From Lachnospiraceae bacterium (GTDB lineage: Bacteria > Bacillota > Clostridia > Lachnospirales > Lachnospiraceae), in the NCBI GenBank assembly GCA_021205755.1, contig JAJPWX010000038.1:16859-55550 (forward strand): 38,692 nt of DNA. Direction: 5' to 3'. This document shows, in pieces, positions 8,396-17,031 of this stretch. The notes under the pieces are model-generated. The model was given only the letters and a program-made list of their open reading frames with translations, had not been told where the DNA came from and ran no database searches. How positions within the stretch are numbered: position 1 is the first letter of the stretch; every line of letters starts with the position of its first letter. The position numbers and the translations under genes are program-made.

Positions 8396-8559
8396 CTAGT
8401 ACATCGTCTTCCAAATAGCTCGACTTTAGACGCAGGATGAATTTTCATATGCAAGGCGGAAGAAGGAGGCGTAGCGGTGGCTACGTCGACTGATGACAAC
8501 GAAGCAGATGGAAATTCAGGCAAGTATAAAGTCGAGATAATTTGGAGACGAGGTACTAG
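8396..8559. repeat. 164-bp nested palindromic element between convergent genes
   Basis: The outer arms 8396-8428 and 8527-8559 are 33 bases each and pair almost completely (ctagtac...ctcgacttta on both strands, with one slip and few mismatches). A second inverted pair, near 8438-8452 and 8503-8517 (tgaattttcatatgc against tgaatttccatctgc read on the other strand), lies inside. The centre, CGTAGC-ggtg-GCTACG (8470-8485), is a perfect hairpin. A purine-rich stretch (8454-8469) lies on one flank. The right end contains the TAG stop of the UDP-sugar dehydrogenase gene. It may act as a bidirectional terminator or be a small non-autonomous mobile element or structured RNA; no coding capacity is apparent. 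Confidence 0.8.
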
Positions 8560-9803
8560 TCCCGGAAGAAAATATCGCGTGTGTACACTTTTTCTCTTAC
8601 ATCATCCAGGCAGGAATCATAGCGGTTCGCGATCACTGCATCACATTGTGACTTGAACGCAGCCAGATCGTTCACTACGACACTGCCAAAAAAGGTACTT
8701 CCATCCTCCAGGGTCGGCTCATAGATGATGACGGTCGCGCCCTTTGCCTTGATGCGCTTCATGACGCCCTGGATACTGCTCTGACGGAAGTTGTCTGAAT
8801 TGCTCTTCATGGTCAGCCGGTAAACGCCCACCACACAGGACTTCTCATTCGCCGCACTGTAGTCTCCGCGGTTGTAATAATCATAATACCCCGCAAGCTT
8901 GAGTACCCGGTCCGCGATGAAGTCCTTTCGCGTACGGTTGCTCTCTACAATCGCCTCGATCAGGTTCTCCGGCACATCCGCGTAGTTCGCCAGCAGCTGC
9001 TTGGTGTCTTTGGGCAGGCAATAACCGCCGTAGCCAAAGCTCGGATTGTTGTAATGCGTGCCAATACGCGGATCCAGGCAGACGCCGTTGATGATCTGCT
9101 GTGTATTCAGGCCTTTCATCTCTGCGTAGGTGTCCAGTTCATTAAAATAGGCAACCCGCAGCGCCAGATACGTGTTGGCGAACAGCTTCACGGCCTCCGC
9201 TTCCGTCAGTCCCATATACAGCGTGTCAATGTCTTCTTTGATCGCGCCCTCCTGGAGCAGTCCGGCAAAGGTGTGCGCCGCGTTTACCAGGCGCTCATCC
9301 TCCATATCCGTACCTACAATGATGCGCGACGGATAAAGATTGTCATAGAGAGCTTTGGATTCCCGCAGAAATTCCGGAGAAAAAAGAATGTTCCGGCTGC
9401 CCGTCTTCTGCCGGATAGACTCCGTATAGCCGACCGGGATGGTCGACTTGATAATCATAATCGCGTCCGGATTGTACTGCATCACCAGCGAAATCACATT
9501 CTCTACCGCTGAAGTATCAAATTTCTGCGTGCGGGAGTCGTAATTCGTCGGCGCGCAGATCACCACAAACTGCGCGTCCCGGTATGCGCGCTCTGCGTCC
9601 AGTGTCGCTGTCAGGTTCAGCTCCTTCTCCGCTAAATATTTTTCAATATACTCATCCTGAATCGGAGATTTGCGCTGATTAATCAAATCGACTTTCTCCG
9701 CAACGACATCGACTGCCGTCACCTGGTTTTTCTGCGCGAGCAGCACCGCAAGGCTCAAACCTACATATCCGGTACCCGCTACTGCTATTTTTACGTTGCT
9801 CAT
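8556..9803 (-). CDS. UDP-glucose 6-dehydrogenase family protein
   Basis: This enzyme family oxidises a UDP-sugar (usually UDP-glucose to UDP-glucuronate) using two NAD+ molecules, giving acidic sugar donors for surface polysaccharide. The 415-residue protein has the Rossmann motif GTGYVG (residues 10-15), the conserved APTNYD and [10 protein letters not shown] blocks, FSPEFLRES, a Lys in [12 protein letters not shown] (about 206), and the catalytic cysteine in [10 protein letters not shown] (Cys262). The start at [10 protein letters not shown] has AGGAGGAGG upstream; a longer 20-residue extension is unsupported. It is the last gene of the polysaccharide locus, and its stop lies in the palindromic element. 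The exact UDP-sugar substrate cannot be told from sequence alone; UDP-glucose or UDP-N-acetylmannosamine subfamilies are alternatives, with short Ugd more likely. Confidence 0.9.
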   Translation of the reverse strand: MSNVKIAVAGTGYVGLSLAVLLAQKNQVTAVDVVAEKVDLINQRKSPIQDEYIEKYLAEKELNLTATLDAERAYRDAQFVVICAPTNYDSRTQKFDTSAVENVISLVMQYNPDAIMIIKSTIPVGYTESIRQKTGSRNILFSPEFLRESKALYDNLYPSRIIVGTDMEDERLVNAAHTFAGLLQEGAIKEDIDTLYMGLTEAEAVKLFANTYLALRVAYFNELDTYAEMKGLNTQQIINGVCLDPRIGTHYNNPSFGYGGYCLPKDTKQLLANYADVPENLIEAIVESNRTRKDFIADRVLKLAGYYDYYNRGDYSAANEKSCVVGVYRLTMKSNSDNFRQSSIQGVMKRIKAKGATVIIYEPTLEDGSTFFGSVVVNDLAAFKSQCDAVIANRYDSCLDDVREKVYTRDIFFRD

Positions 9804-9863
9804 ATCCTCGTCCTCCTCCTGTTTCAACCTCAACGCCCTGCTTCTGTAACTGCTTCCTGGCAA

Positions 9864-11825
9864 TCACTCCTGGCTCTCCGGAACATACAGTACCATCACA
9901 TACCCCAGCTCCTCCAGCCGTTCGGCGAGCGCGTCGCCTTTTACATATACGATGTCATATTCTGCGTTCTCATAATCAAACGCCTCAAAAAGATAATAAT
10001 CCTCCTCATACCAGGTCAGATCGATATCCCCATGCTTACTGATGATAAAATAATCCGTCAGCCCCAGTTCTTCTTCCTGCTTTTTTCCAAACAGCTGATA
10101 GTCCATCAGCTGTGACTGGTAAAACTGAATCTTGATACCGGAAAGACCGCCTTTTAATACGTAGGGATACTCCTCCGTGACCGCCTCCTCTATTTCCTGT
10201 AAAAATTCTGTTACCTCCTGTGTCGCTTCCTGCACATAGGCATCGGAAGCCTTACGGATTTTTCCGTAATTCACCAGAATCAGCAGCAGATCGCCAGCCA
10301 GCACCAGCGCCAGGAGCGCATAAGGCATCCGCTTTTTTTTAAGCAGCGACACCAGAAGCACCGCCGCCATCAGCAAAAGCCCCAGCAGACAGGCCGCGAT
10401 CAGAGCCGTCCTTCCATATTTCATCCCGGAAAGGATTTTCGCGGGATTACTGACCTTCTGGAATGTATTCAGCGTGATGGTATTATACACATACCCAGGA
10501 TATTTTACCACAATCGGGAGAAATTTCCACAGGAAAAGAGCAAAAAGTGCCGCGGCCGCCGCCATACAGACAAACCGAAGCTTTCCCGTCAGCCATTCGC
10601 GGTGGCAGCACAGCACATACAGGGCAAAAAACACAAGCATCCCGGCCCCGCACACGGAGTACCGGTCATACAGCAGGCGGTCGGAGCGACGGGTCAGCTC
10701 GCCGGTCGCCAGCGAAAGATAAGTCCCCTTAAAATACAGCGCTCCCACCGCATAATATCCGGCGAAAACCAGGAATGTAAACAGGGCTGTGATTTTTTCC
10801 TCCAGCCGAATGGATGGCGTTTTCCCCGGCAAATTACCGGATTCTTCGCAGGTTCCGATATCCGTATGCATGGTCCGGGGCTTTGCCCGCTGCTCTTTTA
10901 TTACCTTCCAGCCAAAAACTGCCAGAGCCGCACCGCCAATCAGTACCAGGCCCTGTGTCGTGACCACCAGTGTGTTCAGCCAGGACAGGCAGATCATAAG
11001 AAGGTCTTTCAGCGCCTGTACGGAAAAAATATTCAGATATCCGCCCATGTCTGTGGATTCAAAAGAGTTGGAATTTACTCCGCTGATCGAATAAAGCGCC
11101 TGCTTGAGAATTCCGGAAATCTTCTGATCCGCCAGAACAAATACCGCCATCGCAGCGATGCTGACCGGCCAGCAAAGAGACTTCTGCCGTGTCAGTATCC
11201 AGATGCATCCCGCACAGAGCGCCAGCGCCAGAATCAGCACGATTCCCCGGGTATGCGCCATATAGGCAAGCGCGCAGCAAAGGATGGCCAGTATGGAATA
11301 AAGCGTTCTTCTCCCACTGCGTCCCTCTCTGGCAGCCCGAACGGTCTCAAGCAGAAACAGAAGCACATACCATGGCAGCACACAGAGCAGATAATCCCCG
11401 CGGTAGTAAAGAACGTACAGCGCAATCGATGGCACAAAGCACACTGCCATGCCCAGCAGGGCGGCCAGCCCGGCAGATTGCATGTGCAGATGCCTGCGGC
11501 AGATTCGATAAACCACCGGCACCGTCGTCGCATGTATCAAAGCCTGCAGGATCATCGAAATACGGTAGATCGCGTCCGGATCCTCCAGAAAAGCAAACAG
11601 CGGCACAGTCATCAGCGCCTGAATGAAACGGTAATACGGTCCCCCCAGATGCGCGATCATCAGGCTCCAGTCTCTGCCGGTGACCCAGGCCGCATTCGCC
11701 ATCGTCACTGTCTCATCACTGATCACAGGTACCGAAAGCTGCCCCGCAAGCACACACAGAAAAGCTGTGGAAAATAAAGTCGCCGCCGTGACCGTCTTTT
11801 TCTCTCCAATCCTCTTTCTGTCCAA
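9864..11825 (-). CDS. Large multi-pass GT-C-like membrane glycosyltransferase
   Basis: This is a ~653-residue protein with about 12 membrane helices and a ~130-residue soluble C-terminal region after residue ~515. The first external loop, after helix 1, carries an acidic pair (VISDETVTMANAAW), the position where GT-C enzymes that use polyprenyl-phosphate sugars have their catalytic acid. HLGGPYYRFIQALMTVPLFAF follows, as in the GT39/ArnT-like fold. The likely role is transfer of a sugar to a polymer or lipid outside the membrane (inference from fold). The start is uncertain: TTG at 11825 has a purine-rich ribosome site (GAGGAAAGG), while the in-frame ATG at 11864 has none. It follows a palindromic element and sits 60 bases before the UDP-sugar dehydrogenase. 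Confidence 0.75.
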   Translation of the reverse strand: MDRKRIGEKKTVTAATLFSTAFLCVLAGQLSVPVISDETVTMANAAWVTGRDWSLMIAHLGGPYYRFIQALMTVPLFAFLEDPDAIYRISMILQALIHATTVPVVYRICRRHLHMQSAGLAALLGMAVCFVPSIALYVLYYRGDYLLCVLPWYVLLFLLETVRAAREGRSGRRTLYSILAILCCALAYMAHTRGIVLILALALCAGCIWILTRQKSLCWPVSIAAMAVFVLADQKISGILKQALYSISGVNSNSFESTDMGGYLNIFSVQALKDLLMICLSWLNTLVVTTQGLVLIGGAALAVFGWKVIKEQRAKPRTMHTDIGTCEESGNLPGKTPSIRLEEKITALFTFLVFAGYYAVGALYFKGTYLSLATGELTRRSDRLLYDRYSVCGAGMLVFFALYVLCCHREWLTGKLRFVCMAAAAALFALFLWKFLPIVVKYPGYVYNTITLNTFQKVSNPAKILSGMKYGRTALIAACLLGLLLMAAVLLVSLLKKKRMPYALLALVLAGDLLLILVNYGKIRKASDAYVQEATQEVTEFLQEIEEAVTEEYPYVLKGGLSGIKIQFYQSQLMDYQLFGKKQEEELGLTDYFIISKHGDIDLTWYEEDYYLFEAFDYENAEYDIVYVKGDALAERLEELGYVMVLYVPESQE

Positions 11826-11907
11826 AGTCTCTTTTCCTTTCCTCTCATTCCCTGGCCATCGCATCCGCCGGGAGCACAGATTTGGAACATCCTTACGTCA
11901 GATACTC

Positions 11908-12016
11908 GTAACTGTTCAGAACAGCAGGCCGCAGGTCTACGCTTCGCTTCGGTCGTCGCTAAGCGAACGTCCACTGGACGTTCAGCGACGCCTGCGATGC
12001 TGTTCTGAACTGTTAT
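11908..12016. repeat. Palindromic dispersed element, copy 2 (109 bp)
   Basis: Ends are GTAACTGTTCAGAACAGCAG (from 11908) and GCTGTTCTGAACTGTTAT (to 12016), pairing with each other. The interior has its own hairpin, CGTCGCT + GAACGTCC (11954-11972) against GGACGTTC + AGCGACG (11976-11990), with a 4-base bulge. The element fills the gap between two membrane-protein genes, and its last TTA (12013-12015) is the TAA stop of the upstream gene on the minus strand. Confidence 0.82.
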
Positions 12017-13650
12017 AAATACTCTGTAAAATTCAACAAAAAATAGATAAAGTTTTCATAGAATAACAACAGGGCAAACACAAGCACAAGCACAAACAGC
12101 AGTTTTTGGCCGTTCTTCCGTAGTGTTCCTTTTGCCAGCACCTCTCGATCGGATAGACCATTTTCTATCAGCCGCACAACCGAAAGGCCGAATGCTGCAA
12201 TCACACAGATATAATACCGGCTCTGGAATCCCCCCATATAACCGCGGGAATAAAACCCGCCCGCCGCATTCACAAACTGCAGGGCGGCTGCAAAAAGCGC
12301 GGCTGCATACAGCCCCAGAGGGGCGATTCCCCGGCTGTCCCGTTTCCGCCAGGAAACAAGGGCGGAAGCTGCCGGAAGAATCCAGATAGACAGCAGAGCG
12401 ATTCTGTCCGGAGCATAAAGCCGTGTCGATTTATACAAAGCAATGTGGCTGGCAATCCCGGTCCAGGAACCGAAGAACTCCCTTTTATAATAGAGGAAAT
12501 ACTGATAAAGCGTCATAACCGCCCGCTCTTCTTCCTGTACATAAAAGGAGGAGTTCTGAAAATATTCCTCTGATACGAAATTAGCCAGTGAGGGCTGGAA
12601 CGTCCCGTATATATGATAGATATAAAGAAAATACAGCACAGCCGGCAGATAAACCGGGAGGGTGGCAAAAAAGCTTCTGTGAAACAGGCGCTTCCAGCTT
12701 TTCTCGCGAAACAGACAGACCACAATGACTGCCACGCTCGCGAGCGCCGTCATCAGACCGGCCGTCGTTTTCGTCAGCAAAGACGACGTCACGCCCACCG
12801 CGATCAGAAGATAGGTTTTCCAGTCTCTCTTTTGCTCGGTAAACCGCAGAATTCCCAGAAAATAGACGGTCACCGTCAGCAGTGCAAGCGTGTCGTTTGA
12901 AATTCCTCCGGCTCCATAGAGCATCATAGGCACGCTGGTGGTAATCATCGCGTACAGAAGGTGCAGACAGGGCTTCTGCTGATCCAGTCTGGTAAAACCA
13001 ATATAAAAAATCAGCAAAAGAGCAAGCAGGGCAATTCCCATGCTGAATCGGCGCAGACGGGCGATGTTGACCACGCAGACGCTCCCGCCGTCCTCAAACT
13101 GAATGGCATTCGCCAGCCGCATGATCTGATAATACAGAGGCGGGTGCCCCAGATAATTCACCTCATCATTTGTCCAGTCAATCCTCCACACATCGTCCAT
13201 AGCGCTGACCTCTTCCAGAAGCGTACCGCTGGTCATCTCCGTGAAATCCGCAAGCAGCACATTGTTTTCCTCCAGGTAAGCAATGTAGGATATGTGCTGC
13301 ATCTCATCCGGAGTCCTGCCGACGTAATTCTCATAATAAGACATCTGAAACAGAGAATACAGAAAGAGAAACGCGTACACAAACAGGCACAGTGGTTTCG
13401 CCGCCCGGCAATTTTGCATGGGCGTGGTTTCCGGTACCAGAATGCAGGCACACACCGGCAGCAGAAACAGGATGCTCAAAAGTATTGCCAGCCGAATCGG
13501 GTGCACATCGCCTGCCGAAAGCTCAAGCTCTGTACCGCTGATTCGCCAGAGAAACAGTGCTGCGGCGGCAATCACAGCAGCGGCCATGAACCATTTATAT
13601 TTCGGTATTACGGTACTGATTTCCTTTTTTTCCACTATTTTTTTCCTCAT
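12013..13650 (-). CDS. Multi-pass membrane protein, DUF2142/GT-C-like
   Basis: This 545-residue protein has about 11 hydrophobic helices. After the third helix, the loop contains GRTPDEMQHISYIAYLEE, the PDE-plus-His motif shared with DUF2142 and other GT-C proteins, and later NYLGHPPLYYQIMRLAN, a second family-like block (HPPLYY). This suggests a lipid-linked-sugar-dependent glycosyltransferase acting on the outer face. The start is uncertain: ATG at 13650 lacks a clear ribosome site, and GTG at 13635 has GAGGA eight bases upstream. The stop codon lies in the palindromic element that follows, so the C-terminus may have been set by insertion of that element. Its substrate is unknown. Confidence 0.78.
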   Translation of the reverse strand: MRKKIVEKKEISTVIPKYKWFMAAAVIAAAALFLWRISGTELELSAGDVHPIRLAILLSILFLLPVCACILVPETTPMQNCRAAKPLCLFVYAFLFLYSLFQMSYYENYVGRTPDEMQHISYIAYLEENNVLLADFTEMTSGTLLEEVSAMDDVWRIDWTNDEVNYLGHPPLYYQIMRLANAIQFEDGGSVCVVNIARLRRFSMGIALLALLLIFYIGFTRLDQQKPCLHLLYAMITTSVPMMLYGAGGISNDTLALLTVTVYFLGILRFTEQKRDWKTYLLIAVGVTSSLLTKTTAGLMTALASVAVIVVCLFREKSWKRLFHRSFFATLPVYLPAVLYFLYIYHIYGTFQPSLANFVSEEYFQNSSFYVQEEERAVMTLYQYFLYYKREFFGSWTGIASHIALYKSTRLYAPDRIALLSIWILPAASALVSWRKRDSRGIAPLGLYAAALFAAALQFVNAAGGFYSRGYMGGFQSRYYICVIAAFGLSVVRLIENGLSDREVLAKGTLRKNGQKLLFVLVLVFALLLFYENFIYFLLNFTEYL

Positions 13651-13699
13651 TCACACACACTTGGAGCTCGTCATGCGCTCTTGCGAAAAAAGAAGCACA

Positions 13700-14671
13700 C
13701 TACAACTCCCTATGCACAGATATGTCCACGATTCGATCCGCAAGCGCCTGCGCATCTCCCATCGGGACAAAAAAGATTCCCTCCATGCTTTCGTCAAACA
13801 ATTCCCGGTTAGCTGGATTGTCGCCCAGGATCATTGGTTTTTCCATTGCCTGGTAAATATAGGCCTTTCCCGGTATTGTGCGCTTTGCTTTTTCAATTCC
13901 GGCATTAAAATGCCCGGCCAGGCACAAGTCGGCACACGCAATGTATTCGGCCAGCTGCTCCTGCGCAAGCCAGTCAAAATACCGAATGTTCGAAGCTTCC
14001 ACCCGTTCGGACGCTGGTCCGATAAAATAAAAGAAGAACCGTTCATCCTCCGCCAGAATACGCATAGCCTCGGTAATCACCTCCACCCCCTGCAGGGGAA
14101 GAACGCTGCCGAAATACAGAACTACAAAGCGCCCCTGTGCTTCCGCGGGTTTTGTCCTTTTGCGCGGATAATAAACGGACGTATCCGCCTCCAGGTACAA
14201 GGTATGGAAGTTCTCCCGCGGCACAGCAAACTCGGAAGAAAAATAATCGCCATGCGCGTTCGTATCACAGATACAGGCGTCTGCGCCCCGCAGCGTTCTT
14301 TTGTCCAGCCAGTGGCAAAGACGCGCCAGTATGCCGCCTTTTCGAAATTTTTTCCGGTCGCACACCATCGTATCGTAAACAGAGATAAAAAAGTCAATCA
14401 CCACCGTCTTTCCCCGAAATTTCCAGCCGAAAAACGGAAGAATCAGCTGCGGGGAAAAGCCGGCAAATACCACGTCGCAGCGTTTCATGGAGCAGAAAAG
14501 CAGGTGACTATACACATAGGCCAGCCGTTTTACATAGCTGCCGCTTTTGCTTCCAAAGACGGTCAGCTGCGCCGCTTTTTCTGACAGAAGCGCCATCTCC
14601 TGCGTATTTCGTATATAGTCGGTATTTTTTGTCGTAATAAAAAGAACTCTCTGGTTTTCCAGTTCTTTCAT
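13700..14671 (-). CDS. GT4-type (GT-B fold) glycosyltransferase
   Basis: This is a 323-residue cytoplasmic retaining glycosyltransferase. The N-terminal Rossmann half contains a Lys/Arg-rich segment, and the C-terminal half has VVLYFGSVLPLQGVEVITEAM (donor domain start, about residues 185-205). GIEKAKRTIPGKAYIYQAMEKPMIL (about 260-285) is the nucleotide-sugar binding region typical of GT4. The start at MKELENQRV has GGGAGG seven bases upstream and overlaps the preceding gene by ATGA; the open frame extends 106 codons further but this is shadow of the upstream gene. It is translationally coupled to the flippase-like gene. Donor and acceptor are unknown. Confidence 0.88.
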   Translation of the reverse strand: MKELENQRVLFITTKNTDYIRNTQEMALLSEKAAQLTVFGSKSGSYVKRLAYVYSHLLFCSMKRCDVVFAGFSPQLILPFFGWKFRGKTVVIDFFISVYDTMVCDRKKFRKGGILARLCHWLDKRTLRGADACICDTNAHGDYFSSEFAVPRENFHTLYLEADTSVYYPRKRTKPAEAQGRFVVLYFGSVLPLQGVEVITEAMRILAEDERFFFYFIGPASERVEASNIRYFDWLAQEQLAEYIACADLCLAGHFNAGIEKAKRTIPGKAYIYQAMEKPMILGDNPANRELFDESMEGIFFVPMGDAQALADRIVDISVHREL

Positions 14672-15981
14672 CCTTCCGCCTCCCGGTGTTTCCAGCAAAT
14701 CACCAACAGAAAATAAAGCATCAGCATCGCCAAAACAAAGGTAAAATACAGGCAAAGCGCCATGATTCCCCAGCGTTTCAAAACCGACGTGCCAAAGAGA
14801 AACAGAGCGAGGGCTGCCGCTATGTATCCGTAAATCATGCGGCTCTGCCGCCGCAGAATAGTGATGACCAATAGCAGCAGATTGTGCATTGCAATGATTC
14901 CGCCGTCCAGAATGAATACAAGGAGTACCATTCGATAAGCGGACAGGTCTACCCCGTAGACAAGCTCCAGCAAAGGAAGACCCAGCCAATACCCGGCAAT
15001 GGCAATCACCACAGTCAGCAATGCCACAATCCCGGCAAGTCTGCCAACGATGCCGCCAAATTCCCGGGTGCGTTTCTCATGCCACAGAAGACCCAGCCGT
15101 TTGAGAATCGGCTGAAAAATAAAGTTGCCAAGCAGCGCTATCACAAAAACCGGCATAAATACAATGTTCAGCGCCGTCTGTTCGCGCGCGCTCACCACCG
15201 AATCTATGATATATTTGGGCGCATTTGCCACATACATATTCAGGCAGGCGCTGACGCACAGCGGCGCACAGGCCAGAAGCAGGCTGCGCACGCGCTGCTT
15301 ACCCATCTGGGCACCTTCTCCTTTGGATGTCTTTTCTCCGACAGAAGCCCTCCCGTCAGCCGCGGGATTTTCCTGGTCATTCAGATACCCGCGCACATTC
15401 CAATTCATGAAAACAGAAAGTGCCAGCGTAATGAGAAGCGAAATCAGGCTTGTCAGCAGCAAGTCTCTGGTTTCCAGAAACAGCAGCGCATACAGCACAA
15501 TAAACAGGAAAAGCCGGATTCCCAGGATTCGCCCGGCGATATCCAGCCTGCCGGTCTGCTGCAGCCTGCCATGCAGGACATCCTCAAACGCTTCCACTGC
15601 TTTGACCAGGCAGATCAGCAGCACAACCGCTGCTTTCTGCGCCGTATACTGTCCGGAAAGAAGCGTATACCCCGCATAGCCAAAGCTTGCCAGAAGCATC
15701 AGGCCAACCGTCAGGCCGCGGGCAGCCACATAATCCCGAAACGTGTAAACCTCCGCCGTATCTGTGACCTGGAACTGCCGGACGCCGTATTTTCCGACCT
15801 GCAGCATCAGATTTCCCACTGCGTAAGCCATGACAAAGATACCGGAGTCCGTATCCGTACCCGCTCTTGTGAGCACGATCAGCAAAATCGTTGTCTGAAA
15901 TGAATTCATCATAGCGGAAAACGCGTTCCAGAGGACCGCTGACCGCTCCTGATTTTTATCTGATGTCAAAAAATTCCGCAT
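14668..15981 (-). CDS. Flippase-like polysaccharide biosynthesis membrane protein
   Basis: This 437-residue protein has about 12 hydrophobic helices arranged like the MATE/MVF-type lipid-linked oligosaccharide flippases (Wzx-like). The N-terminal block SAVLWNAFSAMMNSFQTTILLIVLTRAGT and the mid-protein ACLNMYVANAPKYIIDSVVS resemble RfbX-type proteins, which have a conserved N-P/APKY motif. A charged cytoplasmic loop of ~35 residues sits near residue 200-235. It overlaps the GT4 gene by four bases and follows the family-2 glycosyltransferase by six bases. It is the second flippase-like protein of the locus, the other being at 24820-26256. Confidence 0.8.
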   Translation of the reverse strand: MRNFLTSDKNQERSAVLWNAFSAMMNSFQTTILLIVLTRAGTDTDSGIFVMAYAVGNLMLQVGKYGVRQFQVTDTAEVYTFRDYVAARGLTVGLMLLASFGYAGYTLLSGQYTAQKAAVVLLICLVKAVEAFEDVLHGRLQQTGRLDIAGRILGIRLFLFIVLYALLFLETRDLLLTSLISLLITLALSVFMNWNVRGYLNDQENPAADGRASVGEKTSKGEGAQMGKQRVRSLLLACAPLCVSACLNMYVANAPKYIIDSVVSAREQTALNIVFMPVFVIALLGNFIFQPILKRLGLLWHEKRTREFGGIVGRLAGIVALLTVVIAIAGYWLGLPLLELVYGVDLSAYRMVLLVFILDGGIIAMHNLLLLVITILRRQSRMIYGYIAAALALFLFGTSVLKRWGIMALCLYFTFVLAMLMLYFLLVICWKHREAEG

Positions 15982-15987
15982 AGTTTC

Positions 15988-16986
15988 TTATGATTCTCCC
16001 GCACCTGTTTTCTCGTCAGATGGAACGTCCGCATCCCCATCCGGCAGCTTATCATAATCGATGTGCCGCACATGATACTGGATGTCTTCCAAAAGCTTCC
16101 TGTTTTTGGCGATCAGATCCGCCTGCAGGCCGATCACGAACGTCATAAATCCCATCATCAGCAGAATCGCACATAAAATCAGCGATTGGGTATGGCCGTT
16201 GCCATTCCCTGTGAAGAAAAGAACCAGGAAGCGGATTCCGATCGCCAGTCCAGCCGCAAAGGGAATGACAGAGAGAATCGAAAACGTTTTCAGCGGCGAG
16301 TACATGATATAAGCCCGCAAAATCGTGACGACCGATTTTTTGATATAGCTGGGGATGCTGTGAAACAGTCTGGAAGGCCGCAGCTCTTCGTTCGTCCGGA
16401 TTGGGACTGAGGTCTGCGCAATTTTAACCCGCCCGGCCTGAATGATTGTCTCCAGTGTATACGTGTATTCATTCGTCACATTCAGCCGCAGCGCTGCCTC
16501 CCGGCTGAATGCGCGGAAACCGCTCGGCGCGTCGGGAATATCCGAATTCGACGCCTTGCGCACAACCCAGCTTCCCAGATGCTGCAGCTTTTTCTTGACA
16601 GGCGAAAAGTGCTCCGTCTCATCAATCGGCCGCTCGCCGATCACAATATCTGTCTTTCCCTCGAGAATCGGGCGTACCAGCTTTTCAATGTCCGCCCCGG
16701 CGTACTGGTTGTCCGCGTCTGTATTCACAATAATATCCGCCCCGTTGCGCAGGCAGGCGTCTATTCCGGCCATAAACCCATAAGCCAGGCCCTTGTTCCG
16801 TTTAAAATTCACAACGTAATTCACGCCCCAGCGCCGTGCAACCTCCACTGTGGCGTCCTGGCTCCCGTCATTAATAATCAGGTATTCAATCTGATCAATC
16901 CCGTCAATCCTTTTGGGCAGGTCATTCAGCGCAATTTCCAGCGTCTCGGCTTCATTATAGCACGGAATCTGAATGATAAGCTTCAT
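15988..16986 (-). CDS. Family-2 glycosyltransferase with C-terminal membrane helices (DPM1/GtrB-like)
   Basis: This 332-residue protein begins IIQIPCYNEAETLEIAL, has the GT-A metal motif in NTDADNQY (about residue 92-95) and the NDGSQD block, as in dolichyl/undecaprenyl-phosphate sugar transferases. Two membrane helices (about 236-258 and 268-290) and a short acidic cytoplasmic tail follow. The family makes polyprenyl-phosphate-linked single sugars on the inner face, which GT-C enzymes then use outside. The three GT-C/DUF2142-like proteins in the same locus are the expected users (inference). The start has AAAGGGGAG seven bases upstream. It lies 45 bases after the large DUF2142 gene. Confidence 0.9.
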   Translation of the reverse strand: MKLIIQIPCYNEAETLEIALNDLPKRIDGIDQIEYLIINDGSQDATVEVARRWGVNYVVNFKRNKGLAYGFMAGIDACLRNGADIIVNTDADNQYAGADIEKLVRPILEGKTDIVIGERPIDETEHFSPVKKKLQHLGSWVVRKASNSDIPDAPSGFRAFSREAALRLNVTNEYTYTLETIIQAGRVKIAQTSVPIRTNEELRPSRLFHSIPSYIKKSVVTILRAYIMYSPLKTFSILSVIPFAAGLAIGIRFLVLFFTGNGNGHTQSLILCAILLMMGFMTFVIGLQADLIAKNRKLLEDIQYHVRHIDYDKLPDGDADVPSDEKTGAGES

Positions 16987-17031
16987 GTGTCTCTCCCCTT
17001 TCCGAAAACCAATTGCTGCGCAATAGGTCTT

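Noticed and set aside
10602-11777. Long open frame (391 codons) on the plus strand opposite the GT-C-like gene, and similar ones at 802-1794 and 14884-15903
   Set aside because: They lie entirely opposite well-supported genes, lack ribosome sites, have Gln/His/Arg-rich composition typical of antisense reading, and show no family motif.
14672-14989. 106-codon N-terminal extension of the GT4 glycosyltransferase
   Set aside because: It is an out-of-frame shadow of the flippase-like gene; the start at 14671 has GGGAGG and the typical ATGA overlap.
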